NCBI RefSeq assembly: GCF_001514145.1
Contig: NZ_KQ948660.1
Coordinates: forward strand, 186,001-250,000
Source: Streptomyces canus
GTDB taxonomy: Bacteria; Actinomycetota; Actinomycetes; Streptomycetales; Streptomycetaceae
DNA length: 64,000 bases
Direction: 5' to 3'
Part shown: positions 42,575-50,876 of the stretch, one piece after another
How the letters are laid out: the number at the start of each line of letters is the position of its first letter
Numbering within the stretch: position 1 is the first letter of the stretch
The notes under the pieces: generated by a model
What the model saw: the letters and a program-made list of their open reading frames with translations, nothing else
What the model was told of the DNA's origin: nothing
Databases searched by the model: none
Position numbers and translations under genes: made by a program

Positions 42575-44067
42575 ACGGCGGTCGCCTCCGCGTGCGCCGG
42601 AACCCGCAGCACCTCGTACTCGGCGAGGTCAACCCGCCGGGTCGCCCGCCGGAACTCGGTCGTCGTGCCGGGCCAGATCGTGCTGTTGCGGCCGTTCGCG
42701 TCCAGGTACCAGCTGGTGCAGCCTCCGGTGTTCCACACCGTGCGCTTCATGCGCTCCTGTACCCGGTGGTTCCAGTCCCGTACCGCGGAGGGCCGGGCGT
42801 CGAGGGCCACCCGGCCGCCGAGGACGTCGAGTTGCCGTACGAAGTCGGCCAGGTAGTTCAGCTGGGACTCGATCACGAGAATCATCGAGGAGTTCCCGAG
42901 ACCGGTGTTGGGCCCGATGATGGTCATCCAGTTGGGGAAGCCGGCGGCTGAGGCGCCCCGCAGCGACTCCATCCCGCCCTTCCATGCCTCGGCGAGCGTC
43001 CGCCCGTCCGCGCCGACGACCCGGTCGGCGATCGGCATGTCGGTGACATGGAAGCCCGTGCCGAAGACGATCGCGTCGACCTGCGCCTCGGTGCCGTCGG
43101 CGGCGACGAGTGTCGACCCCTCGACCCGGCTGAGTCCGCTCGCGACCACATCCACGTTGGGCTGGGCGAGCGCCGGGTAATACGTGCTGCTCAGCAGGAT
43201 CCGCTTGCAGCCGATGCGGTAGTCGGGGGTGAGCTTGGCGCGCAGCGCCGGGTCCTTGATGGCACGGGCCATGTTGCGCTTGGCCAACTGCTCCACCGCG
43301 CCGAGCTCGCCCGGCCGCTTGGTGAACGCCTGGACCTGCAACTCCCGGATGCCCCACAGCAGTCCGCGACGGGCCTGGGTGGTGAAGGGCAGCTGCCGGT
43401 GCAGCCAGCGCTCGGCGCCGCTGATCGCCCGGTCCATGCGGGGCATCACCCAGGGCGGGGTGCGCTGGAAGAGCGTGACCTTCCGGGCCAGCGGCTGGAC
43501 GGCCGGGACGATCTGGATGGCCGAGGCGCCGGTCCCCACCATGGCGACCCGCTTGCCGCGCAGGTCGTAGTCGTGGTCCCAGCGGGCGGAGTGGAAGACC
43601 TTGCCCGGGAAGGAGTCCAGGCCGGGAATGTCGGGGATCTTGGGATCGGAGAGCGGCCCGGTGGCGGAGACGACGAAGTCGGCCGAGAGGGCGCCACTGG
43701 CGGTCTCGATGTCCCAGCGCAGCTTCTGGCCGTCCCAGGTCATCCGCTTCACCTCGGAGTTGAGGCGGATGTGCGGGCGGAGCCGGAAGACGTCGGTCAC
43801 ATGCTCCAGGTAGGCGCGGATGTGGTCCTGCCCGGAGAAGGTGCGCGGCCAGTCCGGGTTGGGCGCGAAGGAGAAGGAGTACAGGTGGGAGGGCACATCG
43901 CAGGCACACCCCGGATAACTGTTGTCCCGCCAGGTACCGCCCACACTGGCGGCCCGCTCCAGCACGACGAAGTCGGTGACACCCTCGCGCCGCAGCCGTA
44001 CGGCGGCCCCCAGCCCACCGAATCCGGACCCGACCACCGCCACCCGCACATGCTCGTGTTCGGCCAT
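42571..44067 (-). CDS. Flavin-dependent Baeyer-Villiger-type monooxygenase
   Basis: ATG 44067 is chosen because it places the FAD loop VVGSGFGGLG at residues 11-20; the frame is open further upstream but not protein-like. The 498-residue protein carries the Baeyer-Villiger fingerprint FxGxxxHxxxW (FPGKVFHSARW, about 170-180) and a second Rossmann loop VGTGASAI for NADPH. Such enzymes convert ketones to esters or lactones with O2. First gene of a three-gene operon, divergent from a MerR regulator. Confidence 0.92.
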   Translation of the reverse strand: MAEHEHVRVAVVGSGFGGLGAAVRLRREGVTDFVVLERAASVGGTWRDNSYPGCACDVPSHLYSFSFAPNPDWPRTFSGQDHIRAYLEHVTDVFRLRPHIRLNSEVKRMTWDGQKLRWDIETASGALSADFVVSATGPLSDPKIPDIPGLDSFPGKVFHSARWDHDYDLRGKRVAMVGTGASAIQIVPAVQPLARKVTLFQRTPPWVMPRMDRAISGAERWLHRQLPFTTQARRGLLWGIRELQVQAFTKRPGELGAVEQLAKRNMARAIKDPALRAKLTPDYRIGCKRILLSSTYYPALAQPNVDVVASGLSRVEGSTLVAADGTEAQVDAIVFGTGFHVTDMPIADRVVGADGRTLAEAWKGGMESLRGASAAGFPNWMTIIGPNTGLGNSSMILVIESQLNYLADFVRQLDVLGGRVALDARPSAVRDWNHRVQERMKRTVWNTGGCTSWYLDANGRNSTIWPGTTTEFRRATRRVDLAEYEVLRVPAHAEATAV

Positions 44068-44092
44068 GCCGATGCCTTCCCTGCCCGACTCT

Positions 44093-44108
44093 GCCAGTGA
44101 ACACTGGC
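44093..44108. promoter_or_regulatory. Palindrome between the monooxygenase operon and the MerR gene
   Basis: GCCAGTG-AA-CACTGGC is a perfect 7-base inverted repeat 25 bases upstream of the monooxygenase start. It may be the operator for the divergent MerR regulator or for another repressor. Confidence 0.55.
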
Positions 44109-44194
44109 GCAATGGGAGGTTAGAGCAGCTCCGTACCGATGGGTAGGGGTCGGGGGGAAGGAAAGTTACTGGGGGTACGACATAGGCTGCGGCC

Positions 44195-44839
44195 GTGACG
44201 GACAAGCGCGAATACCGCATGGAGGAACTGGCCCGCCTGGCCGGCATCACAGTGCGCACCCTGCGCTTCTACCGCGAACGCAAACTGATCCCGCCGCCCC
44301 GCCGCGAGGGCCGTATCGCCTGGTACGACGACCACCACCTGGCCCGGCTGCGCACGATCGCCGCGCTCCTGGAACGCGGCCACACCCTCACCGGCATCGC
44401 GGAACTCGCCGACGCCCTCGAACACGGCCGGGACGTGGCCGACCTCGTCGGCCTGGACACCCCCACCGAGGAGGAGCCGGTCCGCCTCACCCCCGAGGAA
44501 CTCGCCGCCCGCTTCGAGGGCGAGGTCACGCCCGAGAACCTCGCCGCCGCGATGGAGCTCGGCTACCTCGGCACCGACGGCGACGAGATCGTCCACATCA
44601 GCCGCCGCCTCCTGGACGTCTCCTCGACCCTGGTCCGCGAGGGCATCCCGCTGGCCGAGGTCCTGACCGCCGGCCAACGCGTCCGCGAACACGCCGACGC
44701 CCTGGCGGAGATGTTCGCCGAACTGGTCCTGCGGCACGCGGGGGAGGAAGACCTCCACCGCCTGCGCCCGCTGGCGCGGAGCGTGGTGGAGGCGGAGCTG
44801 TCGCTGGCGTTGGACCGGCGGTTGCGGAAGCGGAACTAG
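44195..44839 (+). CDS. MerR family regulator
   Basis: GTG 44195 starts a 214-residue protein with an N-terminal MerR winged helix: YRMEELARLAGITVRTLRFYRERKLIPPPRR (7-37) and WYDDHHLARLRTIAALLERGHTL (about 43-66). A long helical C-terminal part (about 90-214) lacks metal-binding Cys and may bind an organic ligand. It is divergent from the monooxygenase-hydrolase-SDR operon and probably controls it. Confidence 0.87.
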   Translation: MTDKREYRMEELARLAGITVRTLRFYRERKLIPPPRREGRIAWYDDHHLARLRTIAALLERGHTLTGIAELADALEHGRDVADLVGLDTPTEEEPVRLTPEELAARFEGEVTPENLAAAMELGYLGTDGDEIVHISRRLLDVSSTLVREGIPLAEVLTAGQRVREHADALAEMFAELVLRHAGEEDLHRLRPLARSVVEAELSLALDRRLRKRN

Positions 44840-44868
44840 GCCCAGTCGTCCGGCAAACCCGCCCCGTG

Positions 44869-45288
44869 ATGACCGAAGAGGAGTTCAAGGCCCTCCAGGA
44901 TGTTCTCAGCGCCCGCTCGAACGGCATCCACCCCAAGCGCCGGGGGACTTCACTGCTGATCGGCGTGGCGCACTGCGCGGGCTGGCCGCATGTACTTCGC
45001 CGCGCGGAAGGCCCACAGCTACGGCGACTACGGCTGCCGCGCCGCTGCCCGCGGCACGATCTGTCTCGCCCCCGCCGCGATCCGCGCTGACTGGCTGGCT
45101 GGCTGGATGAGTACACCGTCAACCGCTACCGCGATGCGTTCACCGTGGACGGCGAGGTGACGCGGGAGCAACTCCTCAACGACGGAGTTCGCGTCACAGT
45201 CGCCAAGGGGCGGTCGGGCGGCGGACGGGAGCGTCTGGCGGGCCCCGACACCTCCCGCTTGACCTTCACGATCGGGTCACGCCCCTGA
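44869..45288 (+). pseudogene. Remnant of a large serine recombinase
   Basis: Three fragments in different frames read as one decayed protein. From ATG 44869: MTEEEFKALQDVL, then TSLLIGVAHCAG. After a frame change at about 44980: MYFAARKAHSYGDYGCR and ARGTICLAPAAIRADWL. After a second change at about 45105: DEYTVNRYRDAF, then a tail ending PDTSRLTFTIG before TGA 45286-45288. The Cys pairs and the DTSRLTFTIG ending are typical of the zinc-ribbon and C-terminal part of serine recombinases. The catalytic domain and most of the coiled coil are missing. It marks an old phage or element insertion. Confidence 0.7.
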
Positions 45289-45348
45289 TCTGGCCTATAC
45301 GCCACGTGTGGGGGTGTGTCAGACACTGGCGCACCCCCACGGCCCGCG

Positions 45349-46152
45349 TCACCGGTCGAAGACGACCGTCACGGGAGCGTGGTCCGACCATCGCTCATCA
45401 TGGCTGGCGGCCCGCTCCACGAACCCCTTGACCGCCCTGCCCGCGAGGCCTGGGGTCGCAACCGCGAGATCAATCCTCCAACCCGCATTCGTGTCGAAGG
45501 CCCGCCCCCGGTACGACCACCACGAGTACGGCCCCTCTACGTCCGGGTGCAGTGCGCGCACGACGTCGATGTAACCGCCGTCCGTCTCGTCGAACACCCG
45601 GCTCAGCCAGGCCCGCTCCTCCGGCAGGAACCCCGAGCTCTTCTGGTTGGCGCGCCAGTTCTTGAGGTCGGCCTGCTGGTGGGCGATGTTCCAGTCGCCG
45701 CAGACCACGACCTCGCGGCCGTCGGCGGCAGCGCGCTCGCGCAGGTTCTTCAGGTACACGAGGAACTCGTCCATGAAGCGGACCTTCTCGTCCTGCCGCG
45801 CGGTACCGACCTCGCCGGAGGGGAGATAGAGGGAGGCGACGGTGACGCCGGGCAGGTCGGCCTCGACGTAGCGGCCGCTGGTGTCGAACTCCGCCGATCC
45901 GAAGCCGATCCGGACGCGGTCCGGCTCCCGGCGGGTGTAAAGGGAGACACCGGCGCGCCCCTTGGCGGCGGCGGGCGCGTGCACGACATGCCAGCCCTCG
46001 GGAGCACGGACGCCCTCGGGCAGCTGCTGCGGCTCGGCGCGCACCTCCTGCAGGCAGAGCACATCGGCGGAGGTGTCCGCGAGCCACTCCACGAAGCCCT
46101 TCTTCGCGGCGGCGCGCAGTCCATTCACGTTGGCGGAGGTCACAGTGAGCAC
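45349..46152 (-). CDS. xth: Exonuclease III-type DNA repair nuclease
   Basis: The 267-residue protein starts at GTG 46152 (a GTG three codons later is an alternative). It has the EEP motifs: SANVNGLRAA (7-16), LCLQEVRA (33-40, catalytic Glu), GRYVEAD, CGDWNIAH (about 148-155, metal and substrate Asp/Asn) and the final WSDHAPV with the catalytic Asp-His. It cuts DNA at abasic sites and removes blocked 3' ends. Confidence 0.93.
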   Translation of the reverse strand: MLTVTSANVNGLRAAAKKGFVEWLADTSADVLCLQEVRAEPQQLPEGVRAPEGWHVVHAPAAAKGRAGVSLYTRREPDRVRIGFGSAEFDTSGRYVEADLPGVTVASLYLPSGEVGTARQDEKVRFMDEFLVYLKNLRERAAADGREVVVCGDWNIAHQQADLKNWRANQKSSGFLPEERAWLSRVFDETDGGYIDVVRALHPDVEGPYSWWSYRGRAFDTNAGWRIDLAVATPGLAGRAVKGFVERAASHDERWSDHAPVTVVFDR

Positions 46153-46212
46153 CCGCGAACGATACCGGCACACTGGAGCGGACTTTGTTGCCGATCTGAT
46201 CAATTTATGGTG

Positions 46213-46695
46213 ATGAGCATGCACATACGCCAGGTCCCCTTCGACCACCCGGACGCCGTGAAGCTGAACGACCAGGTACAGGCCGAGTACCACGTCCGCT
46301 ACGGCGACGGCGGCGACGCCACGACCCTGGCACCGGAGGACTTCGAGCCGCCGAACGGCGTCTTCCTGATCGCGTACGACGAGACGGACGCCCCCGTGGC
46401 CACCGGCGGCTGGCGTGCCCGGGACACGAACGGCGAGGGCAACCTGGACGGCGACGCCGAGCTCAAGCGCATGTACGTCGTCGACGTGGCGCGCGGCCGG
46501 GGCCTCGCCCGCCGCATCCTCGCCGCCCTGGAGGAGGACGCCCGCATGGCCGGCCGCAGCCGCATGGTCCTGGAAACCGGCACCAAGCAGCCGGAGGCCA
46601 TCGCCCTGTACACGTCGAGCGGTTACGAGCCGTGCGTGAAGTTCGGCTACTACCGCTTCCACGAGGACAGCAGGTGCTTCGCGAAGCCGCTGTGA
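46213..46695 (+). CDS. GNAT acetyltransferase
   Basis: The start is taken as ATG 46213; ATGs at 46207 and 46219 are close alternatives and no clear ribosome binding site exists, so the mRNA could be leaderless. The 160-residue protein has LKRMYVVDVARGRGLARRILAALE (about 92-115) and ETGTKQPEAIALYTSSGYEPC (about 124-144), both typical of GNAT domains. The acceptor is unknown. It is divergent from the exonuclease III gene. Confidence 0.88.
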   Translation: MSMHIRQVPFDHPDAVKLNDQVQAEYHVRYGDGGDATTLAPEDFEPPNGVFLIAYDETDAPVATGGWRARDTNGEGNLDGDAELKRMYVVDVARGRGLARRILAALEEDARMAGRSRMVLETGTKQPEAIALYTSSGYEPCVKFGYYRFHEDSRCFAKPL

Positions 46696-46998
46696 GAACG
46701 GCGGTGCCCGCGGCTCCCGGCCGAGCATCTCTAGGTGGCGAGCAGAGCGGCGAGAAGCAAAGCCGCCATGGCAGCGAGGACCCGAGGCTTCCTCCAACCG
46801 GGCCCTGAAGCCTGGCGGTTGAGCTCCCATGCGCTCACGAGACCGCCACCCAGGCCAAGCACGCTTCTCAGCAGGAAGACGGCAGTCTGCACAGGGAGCC
46901 TCCCGGAGCGTTCCAAACGGACCGGAAGGCTATCCCTGGCGACGGTTCCGCGAACAGGCAGGGCGCTGAGCTGCATCACCCGTAGGCCGGGTGGATCG
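46696..46998. other. Gap between acetyltransferase and VOC genes
   Basis: Only one weak coding candidate, listed separately on the minus strand, lies in this stretch. Nothing else can be supported. Confidence 0.4.
46731..46976 (-). CDS. Possible 81-residue membrane protein
   Basis: An ATG at 46976 opens a frame with two hydrophobic segments (about 30-52 and 65-81), separated by a basic loop (NRQASGPGWRKPR). Codon bias is weak and there is no clear ribosome binding site. It may be a fragment or not a gene at all. Confidence 0.28.
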   Translation of the reverse strand: MQLSALPVRGTVARDSLPVRLERSGRLPVQTAVFLLRSVLGLGGGLVSAWELNRQASGPGWRKPRVLAAMAALLLAALLAT

Positions 46999-47415
46999 TC
47001 AGTGCAGGCAGAACTCATTGCCTTCCGGGTCGCGCATGACGTACGTCACAGGTCCACGGTCGCTGTGCGTCTCGATCAGTTGTGCGCCGAGCCCTTCCAG
47101 TCGTTCCACCTCGGCTGCCTTCTGGTCGGTATCGACGTGGATGTCGAGGTGCACCCGGTTCTTTGCGGTCTTGCCCTCGGGCACACGCTGAAAGTAGAAG
47201 CGGGGCTCTGTACCTGCCGGGTCGCTGCACGCTGCCACGTCCCGGAACGCGGAGCGGCCGTTGGTCACGATCCTGTCGTTTGCGGACATGCGACCGTCGG
47301 CAACCAACTGGTCGACCAGCGCCGAGTGGTCCTCCACTGCAGACCCGATCGCCTGCGCCCAGAAGGCGGCCTGAGCGTGCGGGTCGGCGCTGTCGAACGT
47401 CACCTGTGTCCTCAT
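46999..47415 (-). CDS. VOC (glyoxalase/bleomycin-resistance fold) protein
   Basis: The 138-residue protein starts at ATG 47415. It consists of two beta-alpha-beta-beta-beta units: QVTFDSADPHAQAAFWAQAIG at the start, then FYFQRVPEGKTAKNRVHLDIHVD (about 73-95) and a final VMRDPEGNEFCLH, the common end of VOC proteins. Family members bind metals and small substrates; the reaction here is unknown. Confidence 0.88.
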   Translation of the reverse strand: MRTQVTFDSADPHAQAAFWAQAIGSAVEDHSALVDQLVADGRMSANDRIVTNGRSAFRDVAACSDPAGTEPRFYFQRVPEGKTAKNRVHLDIHVDTDQKAAEVERLEGLGAQLIETHSDRGPVTYVMRDPEGNEFCLH

Positions 47416-47537
47416 AGGAAGCCATCATGCCCAAACCGCAGCGGAGCCTTCATGACTGCTTCGGCCTCGACGAAGACGAGCGTTGACGCCAGGTCACCAG
47501 GGAGTAGTCGCTGTGCTTCGCTGCTGTACGGCATGCC

Positions 47538-47571
47538 AAAGCCCCTACCGGTGATCACCAGTAGGGGCTTT
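47538..47571. terminator. Bidirectional terminator AAAGCCCCTAC/GTAGGGGCTTT
   Basis: An 11-bp perfect stem flanks an inner GGTGATCACC palindrome. A-rich and T-rich ends on each side make it a terminator in both directions. It lies 8 bases beyond the 3' end of the minus-strand tRNA gene and should end its transcript. Confidence 0.85.
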
Positions 47572-47579
47572 GAGCTGCG

Positions 47580-47653
47580 TGGACCTGTGGGGATTTGAAC
47601 CCCAGACCCCCTCGATGCGAACGAGGTGCGCTACCAGACTGCGCCACAGGCCC
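47580..47653 (-). tRNA. tRNA-Ala(CGC)
   Basis: On the minus strand a full cloverleaf can be folded: acceptor GGGCCTG/CAGGTCC, D-arm GCGC/GCGC, anticodon arm CCTCG/CGAGG with loop TTCGCAT (anticodon CGC, alanine), a 5-base variable loop GGGTC, and T-arm TGGGG/CCCCA with loop TTCAAAT. The first acceptor pair is a G-C and the discriminator is A. CCA is not encoded. It is 74 bases long. Confidence 0.93.
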
Positions 47654-47741
47654 TTGCAACGAGTGAAACTCTAGCATCCCCGTCCGGGTGCTTGGAAATC
47701 CGTTCCCGGCTGGTCAGGGCGCGGTGATCCCGCCCCGTCCG

Positions 47742-48986
47742 TCACTCGTTGGCCGCGCGCGGCCGGTCGCCTTCCTCGTACTGGTCGAAGAGCGGCGTAC
47801 GGCCACGCTCGCGTGCACGGCGGGCAGAGGCGGCGCGGCGGGCGTCACTGCGGTCGCCCGCCGCCGGCTTGTCCTCCGCGTCGTCCGGGAGTTCCTCCGA
47901 CCCCTCGTCCTCCGCGACGGGCGTCGCCTCCTGGCCCGAGTGCTCCGGAGTGGCGGCGCTGCTGGAGCGCGCCGAACTCCACGCGTCCGGCGCCCCGAGG
48001 TCCACGTCCGAGGTGGCCCGCGGAGCGACCGGCGCGGTCACGTACGTCGGCAGCGGCACCGGTACCGGGTCCCAGCTGTCCCCGTGCCCGGGCCTGTGCT
48101 GCCGCTCGCGCTGCTGGTCGATCCACTCGGCGTGATCGGTCTGCTCGACGAGGGCACGGCGGTCGGCGGCGAGCGCCGAGAGCCCGGTATCGGTCTCCGT
48201 CGCCGGCCCCTCTTCCGGTTCGTCGGCTTCCACGCCGGTGCTCACGGACGAGCGCCGGCGCGGCTGACGCGCGCGCTCCCGCAGTCGCTGTGCGGCGGCC
48301 TCGGCGCGGCGCCGGTCCATCTGGTAGGCGAAGCGACGGCGTTCCTGGGAGCGCAGGTGCGCGATGTACGCGCTGAGCATCACCGCCGGCACGCCGGGCG
48401 CCCACAGGAAGGCGAGTCCTCCGACGGCGGCGACGATCGTGCCGAGTGTGAAGGCCAGGAAGAGCATCACGGTCGTACGCCGTCGGCGCGCGAGTGCCTT
48501 CGTGCGCCGGGCGCGCGCCGCGGCCGCTTCCGCGGCGGCTGTGCGCCGGGGTGCGGGGGCATGCGTCTGAGCCTTGGGTTGCGCCGAGGCGGCGGGTGCG
48601 GGTGGTGCCTGCTTGCGCGTCGGCGCGCCACCGTGGTCGGGCGCGGGCTCGCGCGGCGCCTCCCGGCGCTCCGAAGCCGGCGGCTGGACCGTCGCCTGGG
48701 CCTGTGGACGGGTCGGAGGCATGGCGAAAGCCCGGACGTCCACCGATTCGGTGACGGCATCCGGTTCGTCGGCGCCGTGCTCCCCCTCGTCGGTGGAGCG
48801 CGCGCGCAGGTCCTTGGCGTATCGACGCTCCATGCCCGCCCGTCCGGACAGCAACCGGATGGCCGTGCTGAAGCGTTCCGTCGGACGGGCCTCGTTCAGC
48901 TCGTCCTGCCTACGGAGCCACATCGGCACCAAGTAGGCGGCCCAGGCCCCGACAATGACTGCGTAGATGAGGCCGCTGCTGCTCAC
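47742..48986 (-). CDS. glpR: SepX/GlpR membrane protein (gephyrin-like protein receptor)
   Basis: The 414-residue protein has an N-terminal helix (about 5-22) followed by WAAYLVPMWLRRQDELNEAR and a helix RFSTAIRLLSGRAGME, the signature of SepX/GlpR. A basic, Pro/Ala-rich linker leads to two adjacent helices (about 168-205) and a long charged tail. SepX is needed for septa and sporulation in Streptomyces. In corynebacteria the orthologue anchors the MoeA-like gephyrin homologue Glp to the divisome. The moeA/glp gene of this window lies about 2 kb away on the same strand, which supports a pair. Confidence 0.82.
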   Translation of the reverse strand: MSSSGLIYAVIVGAWAAYLVPMWLRRQDELNEARPTERFSTAIRLLSGRAGMERRYAKDLRARSTDEGEHGADEPDAVTESVDVRAFAMPPTRPQAQATVQPPASERREAPREPAPDHGGAPTRKQAPPAPAASAQPKAQTHAPAPRRTAAAEAAAARARRTKALARRRRTTVMLFLAFTLGTIVAAVGGLAFLWAPGVPAVMLSAYIAHLRSQERRRFAYQMDRRRAEAAAQRLRERARQPRRRSSVSTGVEADEPEEGPATETDTGLSALAADRRALVEQTDHAEWIDQQRERQHRPGHGDSWDPVPVPLPTYVTAPVAPRATSDVDLGAPDAWSSARSSSAATPEHSGQEATPVAEDEGSEELPDDAEDKPAAGDRSDARRAASARRARERGRTPLFDQYEEGDRPRAANE

Positions 48987-49196
48987 GCCTCACACGGTAG
49001 AGGGGTTTGCGTGAGGCCATCTGCCAATTGCGCCGGTGTGTCGCACGATCTGGCTGATATTTCGAGCTTTTTTTGTGACCGATCCGATCAGCAGGCCGCA
49101 TGAGTCGTGAATTCAATGGCCCGAGACGGTCATGCACCGATCATTTTCGAACACCTATTCCATTTTCCGACCAAGGCTCCGACACCGACTTCCCGG

Positions 49197-49772
49197 CTAT
49201 GCGGGATTGTCGTGCGGCGTACTCCTGGAGCGTGCCCGCTGCCAGCGCCGGAGCAAACCGTCGGGCACCTCTTCCGCGGTGAGCGCGAACACGAGATGGT
49301 CGCGCCAGGCGCCGTCGATGTGGAGATAACGCGGCCGCAGCCCCTCCTCGCGGAATCCGAGTTTCTCGACGACCCGACGGCTGGGCCCGTTCTCGGGGCG
49401 AATGCAGACCTCGATGCGGTGCAGGCCGACCGTGCGGAAACAGTGGTCCACGACAAGCGCCACGGCCGTCGGCATCACCCCGCGACCGGCCACCGACTGG
49501 TCCACCCAGTAGCCGACGTGCCCCGAGCACATCGAGCCCCAGGTGATTCCGGCGACCGTCAACTGCCCGACCAACTGCCCCCGGTACTCGATGACGAAGG
49601 GCAGCATCCGCCCCGCGTTCGCCTCGGACCTGAGGTGCCGCACCATCTGACGGTAGGTCGGCCGGTGCGCGATCGGCCCGCTCGGGGTGGGCGGCGGAAT
49701 GGTCGCCTCCCAGGGGCGCAGCCAGTCCCGGTTGCGCCGGTTGACCTCACGCCAGAGCCGCTGGTCACGCAT
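49197..49772 (-). CDS. RimJ-like GNAT acetyltransferase
   Basis: From ATG 49772 the product has 191 residues with GYWVDQSVAGRGVMPTAVAL (about 87-106) and RIEVCIRPENGPSRRVVEKLGF (about 119-140), which is the RimJ/RimL pattern of protein N-acetylation. The frame upstream of this ATG keeps protein-like sequence (SPSWPVVLADGDVVLRPIK) that matches the usual first strand of the family, but offers no ATG or GTG before it runs into mog. The true start may be a rare codon such as the CTG at 49835. The gene follows mog directly. Confidence 0.85.
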   Translation of the reverse strand: MRDQRLWREVNRRNRDWLRPWEATIPPPTPSGPIAHRPTYRQMVRHLRSEANAGRMLPFVIEYRGQLVGQLTVAGITWGSMCSGHVGYWVDQSVAGRGVMPTAVALVVDHCFRTVGLHRIEVCIRPENGPSRRVVEKLGFREEGLRPRYLHIDGAWRDHLVFALTAEEVPDGLLRRWQRARSRSTPHDNPA

Positions 49773-49831
49773 CTTTATCGGCCTCAGGACGACATCGCCG
49801 TCCGCCAGTACGACGGGCCAGGATGGGCTGT

Positions 49832-50338
49832 TCAGCTCGCACCCCCACTGCCGGGGCCGGGTCTCGGGTGGTCGCCGCCGCGGATCTGGTCGACGGCGTG
49901 CATCAACAGGGGCTCCAGAACGGCCAGTCCGTCCTTCACCCCGCCACTGGAACCCGGCAGGTTGACGATCAGTGTGCGTCCCGCCACCCCGGCCAGGCCC
50001 CGGGAGAGCGCGGCGGTCGGCACCTTCTCCCCTCCGAACGCCCGGATGGCCTCCGCGATGCCCGGCACCTCGTACGCGATCACCGCGCGGGTCGCCTCGG
50101 GGGTGCGGTCGGTGGGCGAGATGCCGGTGCCGCCGGTGGTGACGACGACGTCGTATCCGGCATCGACGGCGGCCTGCAGAGCTGCCTCCACGGGGCGTCC
50201 GTCGGCCACGACCTGCGGGCCCTCGACGGCGAAACCGAAGCGCTTCAGACCGTCGGCGATCAGCGGGCCGCCCTTGTCCTCGTAGACTCCGGCGGCGGCC
50301 CGGTTGGAGGCGGTGACCACCAGTGCGCGATACGTCAT
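49832..50338 (-). CDS. mog: Molybdopterin adenylyltransferase Mog/MoaB
   Basis: The 168-residue protein starts at ATG 50338, which overlaps the moaC stop (ATGA). MogA/MoaB motifs are VVTASNRAAAG (7-17), DVVVTTGGTGISPTD (about 64-78) and VNLPGSSGGVKDGL (about 130-143). It adenylylates molybdopterin as the substrate of MoeA. The operon galU-moeA-moaC-mog is on the minus strand. Confidence 0.92.
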   Translation of the reverse strand: MTYRALVVTASNRAAAGVYEDKGGPLIADGLKRFGFAVEGPQVVADGRPVEAALQAAVDAGYDVVVTTGGTGISPTDRTPEATRAVIAYEVPGIAEAIRAFGGEKVPTAALSRGLAGVAGRTLIVNLPGSSGGVKDGLAVLEPLLMHAVDQIRGGDHPRPGPGSGGAS

Positions 50339-50814
50339 GCCCGGCTCCAGTCGCCCGACTTGCCGCCCGTCTTCTCCTCCACCCGCACGTCCGTGATGAC
50401 CGCTCCCTTGTCGACCGCCTTGACCATGTCGATCACGGTGAGCGCGGCGACGGACACCGCGGTGAGGGCTTCCATCTCGACGCCCGTGCGGTCCGTCGTC
50501 TTCACGGTGGCCCGGATCTCCACGGCGTCGTCCGCGACCGACAGATCCAGTGTCACACCGGACACCGACAACGGGTGGCACAGCGGGATCAGGTCCGGCG
50601 TGCGTTTGGCGCCCATGATGCCCGCGATCCGCGCGGTGGCCAGCGCGTCGCCCTTGGGGACGCCCTCGCCGCGCAGCAGCTCGATCACTCGGGGGGAAAC
50701 GAGAACACGTCCACTGGCACGCGCGGTGCGTGCGGTGACGTCCTTGCCGGAGACATCGACCATGCGGGCGGCTCCCGCTTCGTCGATGTGCGTCAGTCGG
50801 TCCTGCGTACTCAT
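50335..50814 (-). CDS. moaC: Cyclic pyranopterin monophosphate synthase MoaC
   Basis: The 159-residue protein begins at ATG 50814 and shows the MoaC pattern LTHIDEAGAARMVDVSGK, KGDALATARIAGIMGAKRT (about 54-72), IPLCHPL (about 76-82), TGVEMEALTA (about 109-118) and MVKAVDKG (about 128-135), with the catalytic Lys residues kept. It makes cPMP, the first pterin intermediate of molybdenum cofactor. Confidence 0.95.
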   Translation of the reverse strand: MSTQDRLTHIDEAGAARMVDVSGKDVTARTARASGRVLVSPRVIELLRGEGVPKGDALATARIAGIMGAKRTPDLIPLCHPLSVSGVTLDLSVADDAVEIRATVKTTDRTGVEMEALTAVSVAALTVIDMVKAVDKGAVITDVRVEEKTGGKSGDWSRA

Positions 50815-50876
50815 GGTTGTGCGGCGCTCCCGGTCCGGCCTGTTGTGCGCGACACGGTACCGCCAACCAGGGGTGC

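Noticed and set aside
40776..44839. Monooxygenase/hydrolase/SDR as part of a natural-product cluster
   Set aside because: No core synthase or other tailoring genes are nearby. A catabolic or detoxifying operon is more likely.
47580..47653. tRNA-Ala as attachment site of the AICE
   Set aside because: It is intact, lies 30 kb beyond int and no repeat of its 3' end is seen near int.
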